64,000 bases of DNA from Chloroflexota bacterium (GCA_009773005.1 WOUT01000006.1:62001-126000), one strand, 5' to 3'; counted from the first letter of the stretch, positions 34,341-44,267 are shown. Made by a program: numbers and translations. The notes: a model not told the origin generated them from the letters alone.

Positions 34341-34907
34341 TCAATCCAGTGGGATTTTATCCAATTCGAACTCGCAACATACCCCCCGGACACTCTGACA
34401 ATAAGTCTCTCTACTCCCGAAGTATTTTCCACCGCCTGCCCAACTGAGCAGTTCCTGTACCATGCCTGAGAAGAAATTGCATTCCAATACTGAATTCGTC
34501 TCAGTCAAACCTGCTACTAAAACATGCCATGTTTTTGGTAACTCGTGGATTTCAGCGTTGATCAGCATTTCAGTATTCATAAAATTAAAAAGGTCAGACA
34601 TCGCACGCTTCACCTTGGAGCGGGTGGGTAATAAGCGGAAGTCGGCACCTTTCCATCCCAGGAATTCGCCAGATTTCCGCATCCAGTAGTAAAATCCCGC
34701 TCGTCCTGCCCTGATTAGTATCCCGCGAGTAACAAGCTCGCCAAATTGAGTTGTCAAAATGTTTTTAAAAGCAGGCAGACCGGTGCGGGTTTCAGAGGTC
34801 TGAACCCTGGCAGCAATCTCGTTAAGAACTGCACATCCGAGGATTTCTTTAAGACCTTCTTGAATAAAGTCTTGCATTTCGTTAATTTGTATTCTTGATG
34901 AGTCCAT
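34341..34907 (-). CDS. V4R-like small-ligand sensor protein
   Basis: A 188-residue protein. The C-terminus, with YCQSVRGVCCEFELDKIPLD preceded by GMVQELLSWAGGGKYFGSRE, resembles the V4R domain, which binds small aromatic or hydrocarbon ligands and has clustered Cys. The N-terminal 100 residues are helical, with a basic patch (TRSKVKRAM). It ends an operon with a PATAN-domain protein and an MglA-like GTPase, so it may be a sensor or regulator of the GTPase. The family call is tentative. Confidence 0.5.
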   Translation of the reverse strand: MDSSRIQINEMQDFIQEGLKEILGCAVLNEIAARVQTSETRTGLPAFKNILTTQFGELVTRGILIRAGRAGFYYWMRKSGEFLGWKGADFRLLPTRSKVKRAMSDLFNFMNTEMLINAEIHELPKTWHVLVAGLTETNSVLECNFFSGMVQELLSWAGGGKYFGSRETYCQSVRGVCCEFELDKIPLD

Positions 34908-34936
34908 AAATTAATCTGCTCGCTCTGTGATCAAGG

Positions 34937-35482
34937 TCATGACTTTCCCGAGTCCATTTCTTCGAGAATTCCATACAGTAGTTCCAATAAAATAGTTTTA
35001 ACAGAACTCTTCTTTTTCGCGATGCATGGAAGTAATTTTATCGAAGGATCCAGTCGTAGTGCTACTCGAATATCCTCCACTTCCCAGGCGTCCTGACAAT
35101 CTTGTTTATTTGCTGCAACGATATAAGGCGTTGGTGCATAGGCACGGAAAGTTTCAAGAATACTGCGCGCCTCTCTGAAGGTCTCTGGACGAGTGCTATC
35201 TATCATCACGATGAATCCAAGCATCCCCTCGGAAAGGATTTCCCACATAAAATCGAAGCGTTTTTGACCCGGAGTGCCAAACAAGAACAACACAAGGTCG
35301 TCATCCACAGTAATGCGTCCAAAATCCATTGCCACTGTTGTTGAGTTCTTGATTTTTTCTGCTTCTGAAGTGATCTTTTTTTCGGTCGAAACAACATCGA
35401 TCTCACTGACAGAACGAATGAGCTCGGTCTTGCCTGCGTTAAATGGTCCAGTGACAACGATTTTTACAGTTTGTGTTTGCAT
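34937..35482 (-). CDS. MglA-like small GTPase
   Basis: A 181-residue Ras-like GTPase. The second ATG (35482) is chosen because AAAGGA is 8 bases upstream; the first ATG touches it. It has Walker A GPFNAGKTE (about residues 11-19), a switch II FLFGTPGQKRFDF, and the base motif NKQD near 127. Bacterial MglA-like proteins act in polarity or signalling with roadblock or PATAN partners. It sits between the DUF4388 gene (19-base gap) and the V4R-like gene (29-base gap). Confidence 0.88.
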   Translation of the reverse strand: MQTQTVKIVVTGPFNAGKTELIRSVSEIDVVSTEKKITSEAEKIKNSTTVAMDFGRITVDDDLVLFLFGTPGQKRFDFMWEILSEGMLGFIVMIDSTRPETFREARSILETFRAYAPTPYIVAANKQDCQDAWEVEDIRVALRLDPSIKLLPCIAKKKSSVKTILLELLYGILEEMDSGKS

Positions 35483-35501
35483 TAGACACATTCCTTTAAT
35501 T

Positions 35502-36317
35502 TTATATGGACCTGATGCGGTCTATCAAACGATTGACCAGTGATTTCTGTTCGGCGGGATCTTTTGTCGCTAACCTTCGCCCAGAGAGTGCGATCGGCGC
35601 TCCCCCTGGACGGATCAATTCTACAAGTCCGGCTTGCAGCAGGGCATAAACAACCTTCCGGATCTCAAGGTCGTTTAATTTTGTCGCCCGGGCAATCTGT
35701 TGTATGGTATTCTTGGGGTTAACATAAGAAACTACCCGCCACTCTTCAACGCTGAGATTTACATTGCGGATATTCATACCTGGTCGGTCTGTAAATTTTA
35801 ATGCCATTTCAAGACTAGGAATCTCTTCTCTCAATTCTTCCATCTCATGAAGTTTTCTTGCGCCTTCAATGATCAAGTTTTCGAGGTTCAATCTCGCAGG
35901 TATTTTTTCATCCGGAGTTAGCTCACCTGTTTCAAAGCGAAAGAATCCTTCGCTCCAGGTAAATAACTGCCTGATAATCTCTGTCAGATAGACTTCAATC
36001 CCCGAAAATATTTGCTCCTGGTTTAGATATCCTGAATTGATCAGGTAAATGCCTTTTTCTTTATCAGACGAGTTCTTATACCGCTCTTGAAGCAAAGCTT
36101 CTTGGGTTGGATTAATAAGTGAGGCATTTACTAAAATTTGCAACAGATTGGAAGTATCTTGTCCGATAACCGCATAAGCAATCTTGCCCTCGCGAAAGAT
36201 CACTTTAGAGATCTCGCTGGGTCCTTCAACGTAAAGAGCCCCGGTCTTTTTTGCCAGGTTGATGAGGTTTAGTAATTGAATAAATGAAAATTCCCGCAGA
36301 TTGCCTTTTAAGGCCAT
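35502..36317 (-). CDS. DUF4388 (PATAN) domain protein
   Basis: A 271-residue protein. The N-terminus is a DUF4388/PATAN domain (MALKGNLREFSFIQLLNLI, KTGALYV, VIFREGKIAYAV), and LFTWSEGFFRFETGE follows near residue 118. The last 80 residues form a winged-helix-like part (IQQIARATKLNDLEIRKVVYALLQAGLVEL). PATAN proteins commonly adapt response regulators or small GTPases. It is the first gene of the three-gene signalling operon, with AAGGGA upstream and a strong candidate promoter. Confidence 0.85.
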   Translation of the reverse strand: MALKGNLREFSFIQLLNLINLAKKTGALYVEGPSEISKVIFREGKIAYAVIGQDTSNLLQILVNASLINPTQEALLQERYKNSSDKEKGIYLINSGYLNQEQIFSGIEVYLTEIIRQLFTWSEGFFRFETGELTPDEKIPARLNLENLIIEGARKLHEMEELREEIPSLEMALKFTDRPGMNIRNVNLSVEEWRVVSYVNPKNTIQQIARATKLNDLEIRKVVYALLQAGLVELIRPGGAPIALSGRRLATKDPAEQKSLVNRLIDRIRSI

Positions 36318-36350
36318 GATTCCCTTTTATTAATACATGAGGCTTTAGAA

Positions 36351-36379
36351 ATTATACTTAGAAGCAATAGCCACGTCAA
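36351..36379 (-). promoter_or_regulatory. Promoter of the PATAN/GTPase/V4R operon
   Basis: The minus strand reads TTGACG, a 17-base spacer, then TATAAT, about 35 bases before the DUF4388 start. This is a near-consensus match. Confidence 0.65.
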
Positions 36380-36463
36380 TTAAAATAGTCGAAATTGACA
36401 GGTCGAATGTAATAAACGTAGTGTTGAGTATAATCAATTTCAACCAAGTACTCAGGAATAAAC

Positions 36464-38101
36464 ATGCCCGCTCTTAAGAAAATGCTTTTATCTTATGACC
36501 TTGATCTGATTAACCGAATCTCCCGGTTCTGGGGGGTCGATCAAATGAACGCAGATTTTTCGACCGCCGTTAACAATTTGTTTAACGCGATGAATGACCC
36601 CGTTTTAGTTGTCGAGATACTCGACAGCCTGACTCAACCAGCAAAAGAAGCGTGGGCATTTCTTGGTGAGAACAACCAAAAAGTAACCTGGACAAATTTT
36701 TCACGCAAATTTGGGGGTATCCGTGAGTATGGACCTGCCAAACGCGAACGTGAAGCGCCTGAAAATCATCCTGTTTCTGCTGCCGAGACGTTATGGTATC
36801 GAGGGCTGATTGGTAGAGCATTTTTAAATATACCCCCTGAACCGAGAGAGTTTGTTTACATCCCGGATGAATTGTTGACCCTAATTTGGCAATCCAGGCA
36901 GTCCAATTCCCTGATTCCGGTTCGCCCTGTCGGAAAATCAGAGCTCAAAAAAGAGCTAATTGCAGATACCCGAATTCTTGATTATATGACAGATTGGCTT
37001 TCTGCACGTCGCATGAACCGTACATTGCCATCTGAAACCTATCAGCATTGGGGGATTCCTGAATCATTCATTAAAGCAATCGCAAACCAAACAGGGCTAA
37101 TTGACAAAACCGGGGTTCCAGAAACCGAATCATTAAAACGGTTTTTCCTGACAGATCGGGCAGAGGTCATGCATGATTGGTTTACAAAATGGAAAAACAG
37201 CGCAACAATCAACGACTTAAGATTTCTGCCAGGTTTGGTTTTTGAAGGCGCCTGGCAAAATGATCCGGTCACGGCGCGCACGGTTGTGCTTGAAAACCTG
37301 CAAAACCTTGATCCCACATCATGGTATTGTCTGGCCTCGTTCATTAACTTGATCAAGGAAAAAAATCCTGATTTTCAACGTCCCGCAGGTGATTACGACT
37401 CATGGTTTATCAGAAGAACAGGCACTGAATGCTATCTTCGGGGATTTGAGAATTGGGATGAGGTTGACGGGGCATTAATAACCTCCTTCATCACAGGACC
37501 GCTATATTGGCTTGGCATGGTTAACCTCGCCTTTGGAATGGAAAATTCCGAAGTTGTGGCGTTCAAGTTGTCGAGTCGGTTTTTCACAAAGGCGTTAGAG
37601 CCAGCGGTTGTAAATATATCGATTAAAGAACCAATCATCAGGATCTCAACTGATCTTCTTTTTACGGTACCCGTTTTTTCATCACTCTCTTTACGATATC
37701 AAATCGGCCGGTTCTGCGATCTTATTTCTTCTTCTGCCGGTGAGACTCTTTATCAGGTCACGCCGACATCATTGATGCTGGCACAAAAGCAAGGGTTAAA
37801 ACCCGGCCAATTGGTCCAATATCTCGAAAAGATCATTAAGACGCCATTACCAAAAACTCTTGCGCTGATGGCAAACCGATGGGAAAAACACGGACTCGAA
37901 TCAACTATTGAAAAGAAAGTGCTTCTTCGAGCAGCGCATCCTGAAGTCATGCTTTCATTGCAACAGAACGCTCGCATTTCCAAGTTCATCCTTGAGGTAC
38001 TAACACCAACGACAGTTATTATCGACAAGAGTGGTGTTGATCTAATAAAAAAAACGTTGATCGAGCTTGGAATTCTGACTCTGGTGGAACTGGATGTATA
38101 A
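36464..38101 (+). CDS. Helicase-associated (XPB/Ssl2 N-terminal-like) protein
   Basis: A 545-residue protein, divergent from the PATAN operon. The opening (LLSYDLDLINRISRFWGV) and EPREFVYIPDELL near residue 128 match proteins with the Helicase_C_3/XPB N-terminal-like region. The C-terminal stretch YQVTPTSLMLAQKQGLKPGQ and a PLPKTLALMANRWEKHG motif near 470 fit the same family. It has no Walker motifs, so it is not a helicase itself. These proteins are common in Actinobacteria and Chloroflexota and are thought to act in DNA metabolism. Evidence for function is weak. Confidence 0.6.
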   Translation: MPALKKMLLSYDLDLINRISRFWGVDQMNADFSTAVNNLFNAMNDPVLVVEILDSLTQPAKEAWAFLGENNQKVTWTNFSRKFGGIREYGPAKREREAPENHPVSAAETLWYRGLIGRAFLNIPPEPREFVYIPDELLTLIWQSRQSNSLIPVRPVGKSELKKELIADTRILDYMTDWLSARRMNRTLPSETYQHWGIPESFIKAIANQTGLIDKTGVPETESLKRFFLTDRAEVMHDWFTKWKNSATINDLRFLPGLVFEGAWQNDPVTARTVVLENLQNLDPTSWYCLASFINLIKEKNPDFQRPAGDYDSWFIRRTGTECYLRGFENWDEVDGALITSFITGPLYWLGMVNLAFGMENSEVVAFKLSSRFFTKALEPAVVNISIKEPIIRISTDLLFTVPVFSSLSLRYQIGRFCDLISSSAGETLYQVTPTSLMLAQKQGLKPGQLVQYLEKIIKTPLPKTLALMANRWEKHGLESTIEKKVLLRAAHPEVMLSLQQNARISKFILEVLTPTTVIIDKSGVDLIKKTLIELGILTLVELDV

Positions 38102-38156
38102 TTGTGAACGTTTCTAATCTGGTTAACTCCAGAAAACAATATTTTGCGAGGTGATA

Positions 38157-39341
38157 ATGAACAAGCGATTGGATTGGATCCAGGAAGAGATCAATGCCCT
38201 GAAAGAGGGGGGGCTCTATAACCGTATTCGCACACTAGGTTCACCCCAGGGAGCATGGTTGATTGTAGATGGCAAACGGGTGTTAAATTTCTGTTCGAAC
38301 AATTACTTGGGGCTGGCAAACCATCCTAAATTGGTGGAAGCTGCCAAAGAAGCCCTTCAGAAATTTGGTGTCGGACCTGGCGCAGTTCGCTCAATTGCCG
38401 GCACGATGGAACTCCACCTCGAACTTGAAAAACGGATGGCAAAATTCAAAGGGGTAGAAGCTGCCATCACATTTCAATCCGGTTTCTCCGCCAATCTGGC
38501 TGCCATCCCGGCCCTTGTTGGAAAAGAAGATGTGCTCTTCACTGACGAGTTAAATCACGCCAGCATCATTGATGGATGCCGCTTATCCGGAGCGCGAATA
38601 GTTAAATACGCTCACGCCAGCGCTGCTGATCTTGACCGAGTAATTACGGAGAATTCCGGCACTTACCGGCGCGGTTTAACGATCACAGATGGTGTTTTCA
38701 GTATGGATGGCGACTTGGCGCCTCTTGATGAGATATACGAAATCACAAACAAGCACGAGGTTATGTTAATGGTAGATGACGCCCACGGTGAAGGGGTTGT
38801 GGGGCGCGGTGGGCGCGGTATCGTGGACCACTTTGGTTTACACGGCAAGGTGGATGTTGAAGTTGGTACTTTCTCAAAAGCTTTCGGTGTCATGGGTGGA
38901 GTAGTTGCCGGAAATGCCAACATCATCGATTGGCTGCGCCAGCGCGGTCGTCCATTCCTTTTCTCTTCTGCGGCAACACCGGCGGACGTAGCTGCTTGTA
39001 TTGCAGCAGTAGACCTGCTTGAATCTTCAACTGAATTGGTTGACCATTTATGGGATAACGCGAAATATTTTAAAGCTATCATGAAAGAAATGGGTTTCGA
39101 CACCGGGCATAGCACCACGCCTATTACGCCAATCATGCTTGGCGAAGCTCCGCTTGCTCAACAATTTAGCCATGAAATGTTTGAAGAGAGTGTTTTTGCC
39201 ATGCCGCTTGGCTTCCCCACGGTTCCTAAGGGCAAAGCCAGAATCCGTGTGATGATTTCGGCAGCCCACAGTAAATCTGACCTGGACCAGGGCTTGGAAG
39301 CCTTTAGCAAGGTCGGCAGGAAGTTGGGAGTAATAGAATAA
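38157..39341 (+). CDS. kbl: Kbl/BioF-type PLP-dependent acyl-CoA:amino acid C-acyltransferase
   Basis: A 394-residue alpha-oxoamine synthase. The ATG at 38157 (GCGAGG upstream) is preferred over GTG at 38151. It has [13 protein letters not shown], the [18 protein letters not shown] region, [26 protein letters not shown] and the PLP-lysine motif [12 protein letters not shown]. The pattern fits glycine C-acetyltransferase (2-amino-3-oxobutyrate CoA ligase), used with threonine dehydrogenase. BioF cannot be excluded by motif alone. A bidirectional hairpin follows. Confidence 0.85.
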   Translation: MNKRLDWIQEEINALKEGGLYNRIRTLGSPQGAWLIVDGKRVLNFCSNNYLGLANHPKLVEAAKEALQKFGVGPGAVRSIAGTMELHLELEKRMAKFKGVEAAITFQSGFSANLAAIPALVGKEDVLFTDELNHASIIDGCRLSGARIVKYAHASAADLDRVITENSGTYRRGLTITDGVFSMDGDLAPLDEIYEITNKHEVMLMVDDAHGEGVVGRGGRGIVDHFGLHGKVDVEVGTFSKAFGVMGGVVAGNANIIDWLRQRGRPFLFSSAATPADVAACIAAVDLLESSTELVDHLWDNAKYFKAIMKEMGFDTGHSTTPITPIMLGEAPLAQQFSHEMFEESVFAMPLGFPTVPKGKARIRVMISAAHSKSDLDQGLEAFSKVGRKLGVIE

Positions 39342-39343
39342 GC

Positions 39344-39379
39344 AGAAAAGGTGTTGGCAAAATAGCCAGCACCTTTTCT
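39344..39379. terminator. Bidirectional terminator between kbl and the glycan cluster
   Basis: 15-bp stem (AGAAAAGGTGTTGGC with its complement, one G-T) and a 6-base loop. It is followed by TTTTTATTT on the plus strand and T-rich sequence on the minus strand. It ends both kbl and the 24-kb minus-strand glycan cluster. Confidence 0.9.
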
Positions 39380-39385
39380 TTTTAT

Positions 39386-40165
39386 TTAATGAAATAATCG
39401 TTTACGTCGCCAATTGATTAAAGGGGCTGCAATTTTACGCATCCAGTATTTGATTACAATGATTGAAAGTAATTTTCCGCCATCCCGGTAGTGCACTCTC
39501 AACATCTCAGGCCAGCATCTATCATCTAAGCTTATGGTCTTGGCGTTAGAGTGTAAACGAAACTTCGCCCAAACCCGGCCTGGAAGGTAATCGAATGTGG
39601 TAATTGCTGCCAACCTCACCCAAAGATCGTAATCCATTGCAAAAAAGAACGAAGGATCTAATGGACGTACTTGCTTCCAAAGTTCAGCCCGAAAAAAAGC
39701 GGAGGGCTGAGGGATATGGACATAACCCCTGCGTAGTTTTCCTAGATCAGTTTGAGCGGCGTTGAACTTGCCAATGAGTCGACCATTTTCATCGATAAAA
39801 TCCAGGTCACCATATACCATCCCAACTGCAGGATGGTTCGTCAGGTACTCAACAGCTTCACGAATTGCTCCGGGACTGTAAACATCATCCGAATTGATCC
39901 ATGCCAAGATTTGTCCTTTTGCGCGGCTAAACCCTTTGTTTATGGCGTCTGTCTGGCCTTTATCAGGTTCTGTGACCCAATAAGCTATACGGCTCTCATA
40001 TTTTTTGATCACTTCAACGCTGTTATCAGATGATCCCCCATCAATCAGGATATATTCGATTTGCTCGTAATCCTGTGATAATACTGACATTATTGTTTCC
40101 TCAAGGAATCTTCCCTGGTTAAACGATGGCGTTACGATAGACACTAGCGGCGTGGTTTCTTTCAT
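39386..40165 (-). CDS. GT2 family glycosyltransferase
   Basis: A 259-residue GT-A glycosyltransferase: LVSIVTPSFNQGRFLEETI at the start, IEYILIDGGSSDNSVEVI near residue 35, and the donor/metal motif INSDD near 90, followed by YGDLDFIDENG. It is closely similar in layout to the GT2 encoded at 41745-42680, suggesting duplication. The last gene of the glycan cluster, it lies before a strong terminator. The sugar donor cannot be told. Confidence 0.88.
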   Translation of the reverse strand: MKETTPLVSIVTPSFNQGRFLEETIMSVLSQDYEQIEYILIDGGSSDNSVEVIKKYESRIAYWVTEPDKGQTDAINKGFSRAKGQILAWINSDDVYSPGAIREAVEYLTNHPAVGMVYGDLDFIDENGRLIGKFNAAQTDLGKLRRGYVHIPQPSAFFRAELWKQVRPLDPSFFFAMDYDLWVRLAAITTFDYLPGRVWAKFRLHSNAKTISLDDRCWPEMLRVHYRDGGKLLSIIVIKYWMRKIAAPLINWRRKRLFH

Positions 40166-40168
40166 CGA

Positions 40169-41719
40169 TTAGTTTATTTGTAGAAGTGGATGGTCAAGGT
40201 CAAACAAGTAATAACCATCGCCTGCTTGATATGGATAACTCTTAAAAAGGTAGTCTTTCAAATCAGGCTGTTTGTCTAATTCACCAATAAGCGTGACCAG
40301 GAAGTAGCCTTTGCCAGTCGTCAATTCTTTGAAAAGTTGCAAGAATGCAGGGTCTGTGGCTCCGACAAGGGTCTTAATCGTTCTATCTCCAGCGGTCGGC
40401 CATAGTTTTGGATTTACATGACCCCAATAACTGATGCGGTAGCCATAATCGTGAGTTAGCGCGATCACTGAAGCATTCCCACCAATCTTTTCTCCCAGCT
40501 CAGTCCAGTATTGTGCTTCATGTCGATAACTTGAGGCGATTAAATCTCCGCGAATTTTCAGTAAGCACAAGCCCAACGAGAATATTAGAATAACCATCAT
40601 GGAAACCCGTGCCAGCCAATGGCGATTGATCTCTTCCAGCTTTTCAAACACAATTGAAAATCCGTATCCAAACCCAAGCGCAAGGATGGGAATGAGGGGT
40701 AAGTGATAATAGTTATGAGTGTAGATATGATACGCAAACATAAAACCGTACAACAGATACCCCAGCCATAGACAAAAGTAGAAGATCCGGTCTTGTTTCG
40801 TCTTAATGAGGAAGAAAGCCAGTAAGCCGATTACCAGCGGGAAGTAATTGACCACTGATTTGATCATCAACAACCATTTTACATACCATTTTGGGTCAAG
40901 AAAGAGTTCGGGGAAGAACCGAGTGCCGAATATCGAGCCGGCATTTCCACCGATAGTTGCACTAATAATATTAAAACTTAAAGCAGGAAGAAGCGCAAGG
41001 AACGCCATTAAATATACATGTTTGTTCTTAATCCACTTTTTGAACCCCGTTGAAAGGACTAACCCTGCTAAAGGAATGCCTACGAAGAACGCTGCTGGCC
41101 CTTTAATAAAAATGGCAATTCCTGTAAATATGCCAGCCAGAATCGCAGGTCCAAGTTTTTGTTCCTGAGCCCATTTAACCTGATAATATAAAGCCCAAAT
41201 CATCCACATGACCATCATGGGGTCAGGTTGAAAACTCCGGCTGCCAAAAACTCCAAAAGGTGTAAAAAGATAGACTGCCAATGCTGCAAACGCGCCGTTA
41301 ACCGTCATCAACCTGCGCGACAGAAAGAAAAGCGGGATACCTCCGATGACCCAAAACAAGATGGAGTAGACTCGCGGAATGAGAATGTTCTCACCACCAA
41401 CCAGCCGATAGGTTAGTGCGACCAGATTTTCAAAAACCGGAGGTTCAATCACAGGTTCGCTCTTGCCTGTTATGATCCCAAACTCGCGGTAATCCTGGGA
41501 CATTGAATTTGTTTCAGGGGTATCCATCTGATAGTATAGACCACGAGCCATAATTAACGAGTGTAATTGCCGTGTCGCAGCAAAATCGAGAGGCAAATCG
41601 GTAAAATCAATCAACCGAACACCGACTCCAAGCAACAGGAAAACAACCAGTAAAATTACAACGATTGTCCTAGTTGGTTTAATAAACAGAACTGTTTCTG
41701 TTGAATTCGTATTAGACAT
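40169..41719 (-). CDS. GT-C membrane glycosyltransferase (ArnT/PMT-like)
   Basis: A 516-residue integral membrane protein with about eleven hydrophobic segments. The first periplasmic loop opens DFTDLPLDFAATRQLHS, with acidic residues where GT-C enzymes place the catalytic Asp. The C-terminus has a periplasmic part (ALTHDYGYRISYWGHVNP). This layout is that of lipid-linked-sugar transferases of the ArnT/PMT group. It is encoded 3 bases upstream of the GT2 gene and 25 bases after the next. Confidence 0.78.
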   Translation of the reverse strand: MSNTNSTETVLFIKPTRTIVVILLVVFLLLGVGVRLIDFTDLPLDFAATRQLHSLIMARGLYYQMDTPETNSMSQDYREFGIITGKSEPVIEPPVFENLVALTYRLVGGENILIPRVYSILFWVIGGIPLFFLSRRLMTVNGAFAALAVYLFTPFGVFGSRSFQPDPMMVMWMIWALYYQVKWAQEQKLGPAILAGIFTGIAIFIKGPAAFFVGIPLAGLVLSTGFKKWIKNKHVYLMAFLALLPALSFNIISATIGGNAGSIFGTRFFPELFLDPKWYVKWLLMIKSVVNYFPLVIGLLAFFLIKTKQDRIFYFCLWLGYLLYGFMFAYHIYTHNYYHLPLIPILALGFGYGFSIVFEKLEEINRHWLARVSMMVILIFSLGLCLLKIRGDLIASSYRHEAQYWTELGEKIGGNASVIALTHDYGYRISYWGHVNPKLWPTAGDRTIKTLVGATDPAFLQLFKELTTGKGYFLVTLIGELDKQPDLKDYLFKSYPYQAGDGYYLFDLDHPLLQIN

Positions 41720-41744
41720 CTAACACCTCAATCTATAAAACAAG

Positions 41745-42680
41745 TTAATTTAACCTTTTCCTTCTGTTTTCAATGAACCGTTCCTTTAGTCCGTCCAAAC
41801 CCAATGGAGCAAAGAAGGCATATACCATACGATACCATTCTTGCTTCACCGTGGCGGGTCGCAGCAAAAAGCTCTTCCAGTATGCCCGAAAGGCGGCCGA
41901 ATATTCTTTCGCCTCCAACAGGTAAAAACCATTCAGACGTTCAGCTCCCGCCCTGATCATTCGTTGGTTCGGGTGAAAATAAGCATCAAACGCTGGAGTT
42001 TCTTCCATCCATTGGACGATACGTAAGGCTTCTTTACCAAATTCAGCTGCCTGCGCCAGATTCTTGCAGCCTTCGTGATAATGTGCTGTTGCCCATAAAC
42101 GCGGTATGTATTTCATGCCTGAGGTAAGCGCAAGACGAAGCCAAAGTTGGTGGTCTAATAAGTAATGGTACGATGAATCCAGTAAACCGACTTTTTCCAG
42201 CACGTTTCGCCGCATAAACACGGCTGGTTGACCAATGATGTAAAATGACATTAGCTCGCGGAATCCCCAATCCCCATAAGTAATATGATTGAGGATTTTC
42301 CCGTGCCGGTCCACTACGCGCACATTTCCAAAAACAAAGCCGGCTTCAGGATGATCGATCAGCGCTTGAACCGCTTCACTGACCGCGCCTGGAATATAGT
42401 AATCATCCGAGTTGATCCAAGCTATCACGTCCCCCCGAGCGCGTTTTAGACCCTTATTGATCGCTTCAGCTTGACCAGAATCTTTTTCAGAAACCCACCA
42501 TGAAATTCGTTGGCTGAATTTTTTTATTATTTCAACACTACCATCATTGGAGCCGCCATCCGCGACTAAGTATTCGATATTTGAATAGTCCTGATCCAAT
42601 ACCGAGCAGATCGTTTTTTCGAGAAATGACGCCTGATTGTACGAGGGAGTAATAATTGAAACAAGTGGAAGCGAGGACAT
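41745..42680 (-). CDS. GT2 family glycosyltransferase
   Basis: A 311-residue GT-A transferase with SIITPSYNQASFLEKTI, IEYLVADGGSNDGSVEII, DSGQAEAINKGLKRARGDVI and INSDDYY (about residue 90). A C-terminal extension of about 60 residues carries KEYSAAFRAYWKSFLLRP, a helical tail. Its start codon shares one base with the stop of the DUF115 gene (TAATG), so the two are translationally coupled. Confidence 0.88.
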   Translation of the reverse strand: MSSLPLVSIITPSYNQASFLEKTICSVLDQDYSNIEYLVADGGSNDGSVEIIKKFSQRISWWVSEKDSGQAEAINKGLKRARGDVIAWINSDDYYIPGAVSEAVQALIDHPEAGFVFGNVRVVDRHGKILNHITYGDWGFRELMSFYIIGQPAVFMRRNVLEKVGLLDSSYHYLLDHQLWLRLALTSGMKYIPRLWATAHYHEGCKNLAQAAEFGKEALRIVQWMEETPAFDAYFHPNQRMIRAGAERLNGFYLLEAKEYSAAFRAYWKSFLLRPATVKQEWYRMVYAFFAPLGLDGLKERFIENRRKRLN

Positions 42681-43483
42681 TAGAATAGCGTCTCGAATTT
42701 TACTTTGGGGAAAACAGTCAATTTTCCATCTACCGTAGCATCCAGGATCTCGCGCCCGTCTTTTTTGTATGCCTCACGTGCCATTGTATAGGCCAATTCG
42801 TTGGTTTCGGGATCGGGCAACTGCCACCTGAACCCCTTGCCAAAATAATCAGGGTTGAAATGGTTAGGATCATCACCTGCTGAGACGACCGTTGTGTTTG
42901 GGGTGCCCTTTGTTGTGTAATTGTGATCAACGCCAATTAAAACGACTTGTTTAAACCCAAGGTAATAAGCCAGTTGCATCGCCACAAAAGTAACAGTCGC
43001 TCCTTCCCAAAGCCTTCCGGCCGCATTGCCATTAAACCTCGGAAGGATGTAGGAAGTGTAAAGATAATGCAGGTTTTCAGAGGGTTTCACCCATTTACGT
43101 CCACGCCAGGAGATAAAAGAAGGGATCGGTAAGGTGCGGATATCTTCTGCGCATTGTTCTATTACCAGATCATTCACTGTGAGAAAACAAGAGGTCGTAA
43201 AACCCAATTCCGGGAAAGCCATATAAAAACGGTTCATCCCAATGCTATAAACTTTTTGCAATTTTTGCAAATCGGTGTTTTTCAGGCTTGGGCCGTTTCC
43301 AACAATGATACACCTTTCACCTCGTTGCGAATCTCTCATTGCTTCCAATTTCAGAATAGACTCCCTGCGCCATGGATGCAAGCGCGATGCAGGCCATTCT
43401 GAAGCAGTGATTATTTCATCCTTTGTGTTGCGTAAAAAATTGATAAGTGGGTCAGGAAGTGTTTTTAGAATCGCTTTTTTCAT
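42680..43483 (-). CDS. DUF115 (motility-accessory-like) protein
   Basis: A 267-residue protein with the DUF115 motif RCIIVGNGPSLKNTDLQKL near residue 60 and GFKQVVLIGVDHNYT near 175. In other bacteria DUF115 is found in Maf-type flagellin glycosyltransferases that use nonulosonic acids, and in MptE-like pyrophosphokinases. In a cluster with NeuB and NeuA homologues, a transferase of a nonulosonic acid or an accessory role is the best reading. No flagellin is in the window. Confidence 0.75.
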   Translation of the reverse strand: MKKAILKTLPDPLINFLRNTKDEIITASEWPASRLHPWRRESILKLEAMRDSQRGERCIIVGNGPSLKNTDLQKLQKVYSIGMNRFYMAFPELGFTTSCFLTVNDLVIEQCAEDIRTLPIPSFISWRGRKWVKPSENLHYLYTSYILPRFNGNAAGRLWEGATVTFVAMQLAYYLGFKQVVLIGVDHNYTTKGTPNTTVVSAGDDPNHFNPDYFGKGFRWQLPDPETNELAYTMAREAYKKDGREILDATVDGKLTVFPKVKFETLF

Positions 43484-43487
43484 TCGT

Positions 43488-44252
43488 TTACTCTGTACTC
43501 AACCTTGCCGTAGCTCCTCCATCTACAACCAGTGCTTGGCCGGTCATAAATGATGATTGAACGCCATCTGCAAGAAAATAAATTGCATGCGCAATTTCAT
43601 CCGGAGTACCAATCCGGCCATTAACCGTTTTTGCAGCCAGATTATCCAACCTTTCGCTAACCGAAGGACCTGAAAGGTGGCCTCGTTCAAGTCCGCTGCG
43701 CAGCATGGGAGTATCGACTGCGCCGGGCAGAACCGCGTTCACACGAATGTTATTTGGAGCAAATTCTATCGCCATCGCACGAGTCAAAGCCAACAATCCG
43801 CCTTTGCTGGCAGCATAAGCCGCGATATTAGCGGAAGTCTGGATGGCATGGACCGATGAAACGTTAACAATTGCCCCACCGCCAGCCGTGCAAAGTAATG
43901 GGTGAGCATAGCGCGCCCCAATAAAGACCGGACGCAAATTAGTGGCAATCACATGGTCCCATTCTTCAACAGTTGTCTCCACCAGAGGTTTAGAAATTTG
44001 GACTGCCGCATTGTTTACAACCGCATTTAATGAAGCAGTGAATTGTTTCAGTTTGTCGTAAACAAAAGCGAATTGGTTCGACTTGGAGATATCCGCCTTG
44101 ATAAACAATCCATCCACCGGAAAACCTTCTCCAAATTCATTACAGTCTACACCAATGATACTCCAACCCTGAGCCGCAAACAGGTTGACAGTAGCCCGTC
44201 CAATGCCGCCAGCGCTGCCTGTGATTAAAACAATTCGCTTGTAATCTTTCAT
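43488..44252 (-). CDS. SDR family oxidoreductase
   Basis: A 254-residue short-chain dehydrogenase. The start at 44252 has AAGGAG 9 bases upstream; the earlier ATG is too close to it. It has the cofactor motif TGSAGGIG (about residue 11), NNAA near 83, a catalytic Ser in VNVSSVHA, YAASK near 148 and PGAVDTP near 180. An Asp after the second strand (GVDCNE) favours NAD. It probably acts on a sugar or nonulosonate precursor, given its neighbours. Confidence 0.9.
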   Translation of the reverse strand: MKDYKRIVLITGSAGGIGRATVNLFAAQGWSIIGVDCNEFGEGFPVDGLFIKADISKSNQFAFVYDKLKQFTASLNAVVNNAAVQISKPLVETTVEEWDHVIATNLRPVFIGARYAHPLLCTAGGGAIVNVSSVHAIQTSANIAAYAASKGGLLALTRAMAIEFAPNNIRVNAVLPGAVDTPMLRSGLERGHLSGPSVSERLDNLAAKTVNGRIGTPDEIAHAIYFLADGVQSSFMTGQALVVDGGATARLSTE

Positions 44253-44267
44253 GGTCGCCATCTCCTT

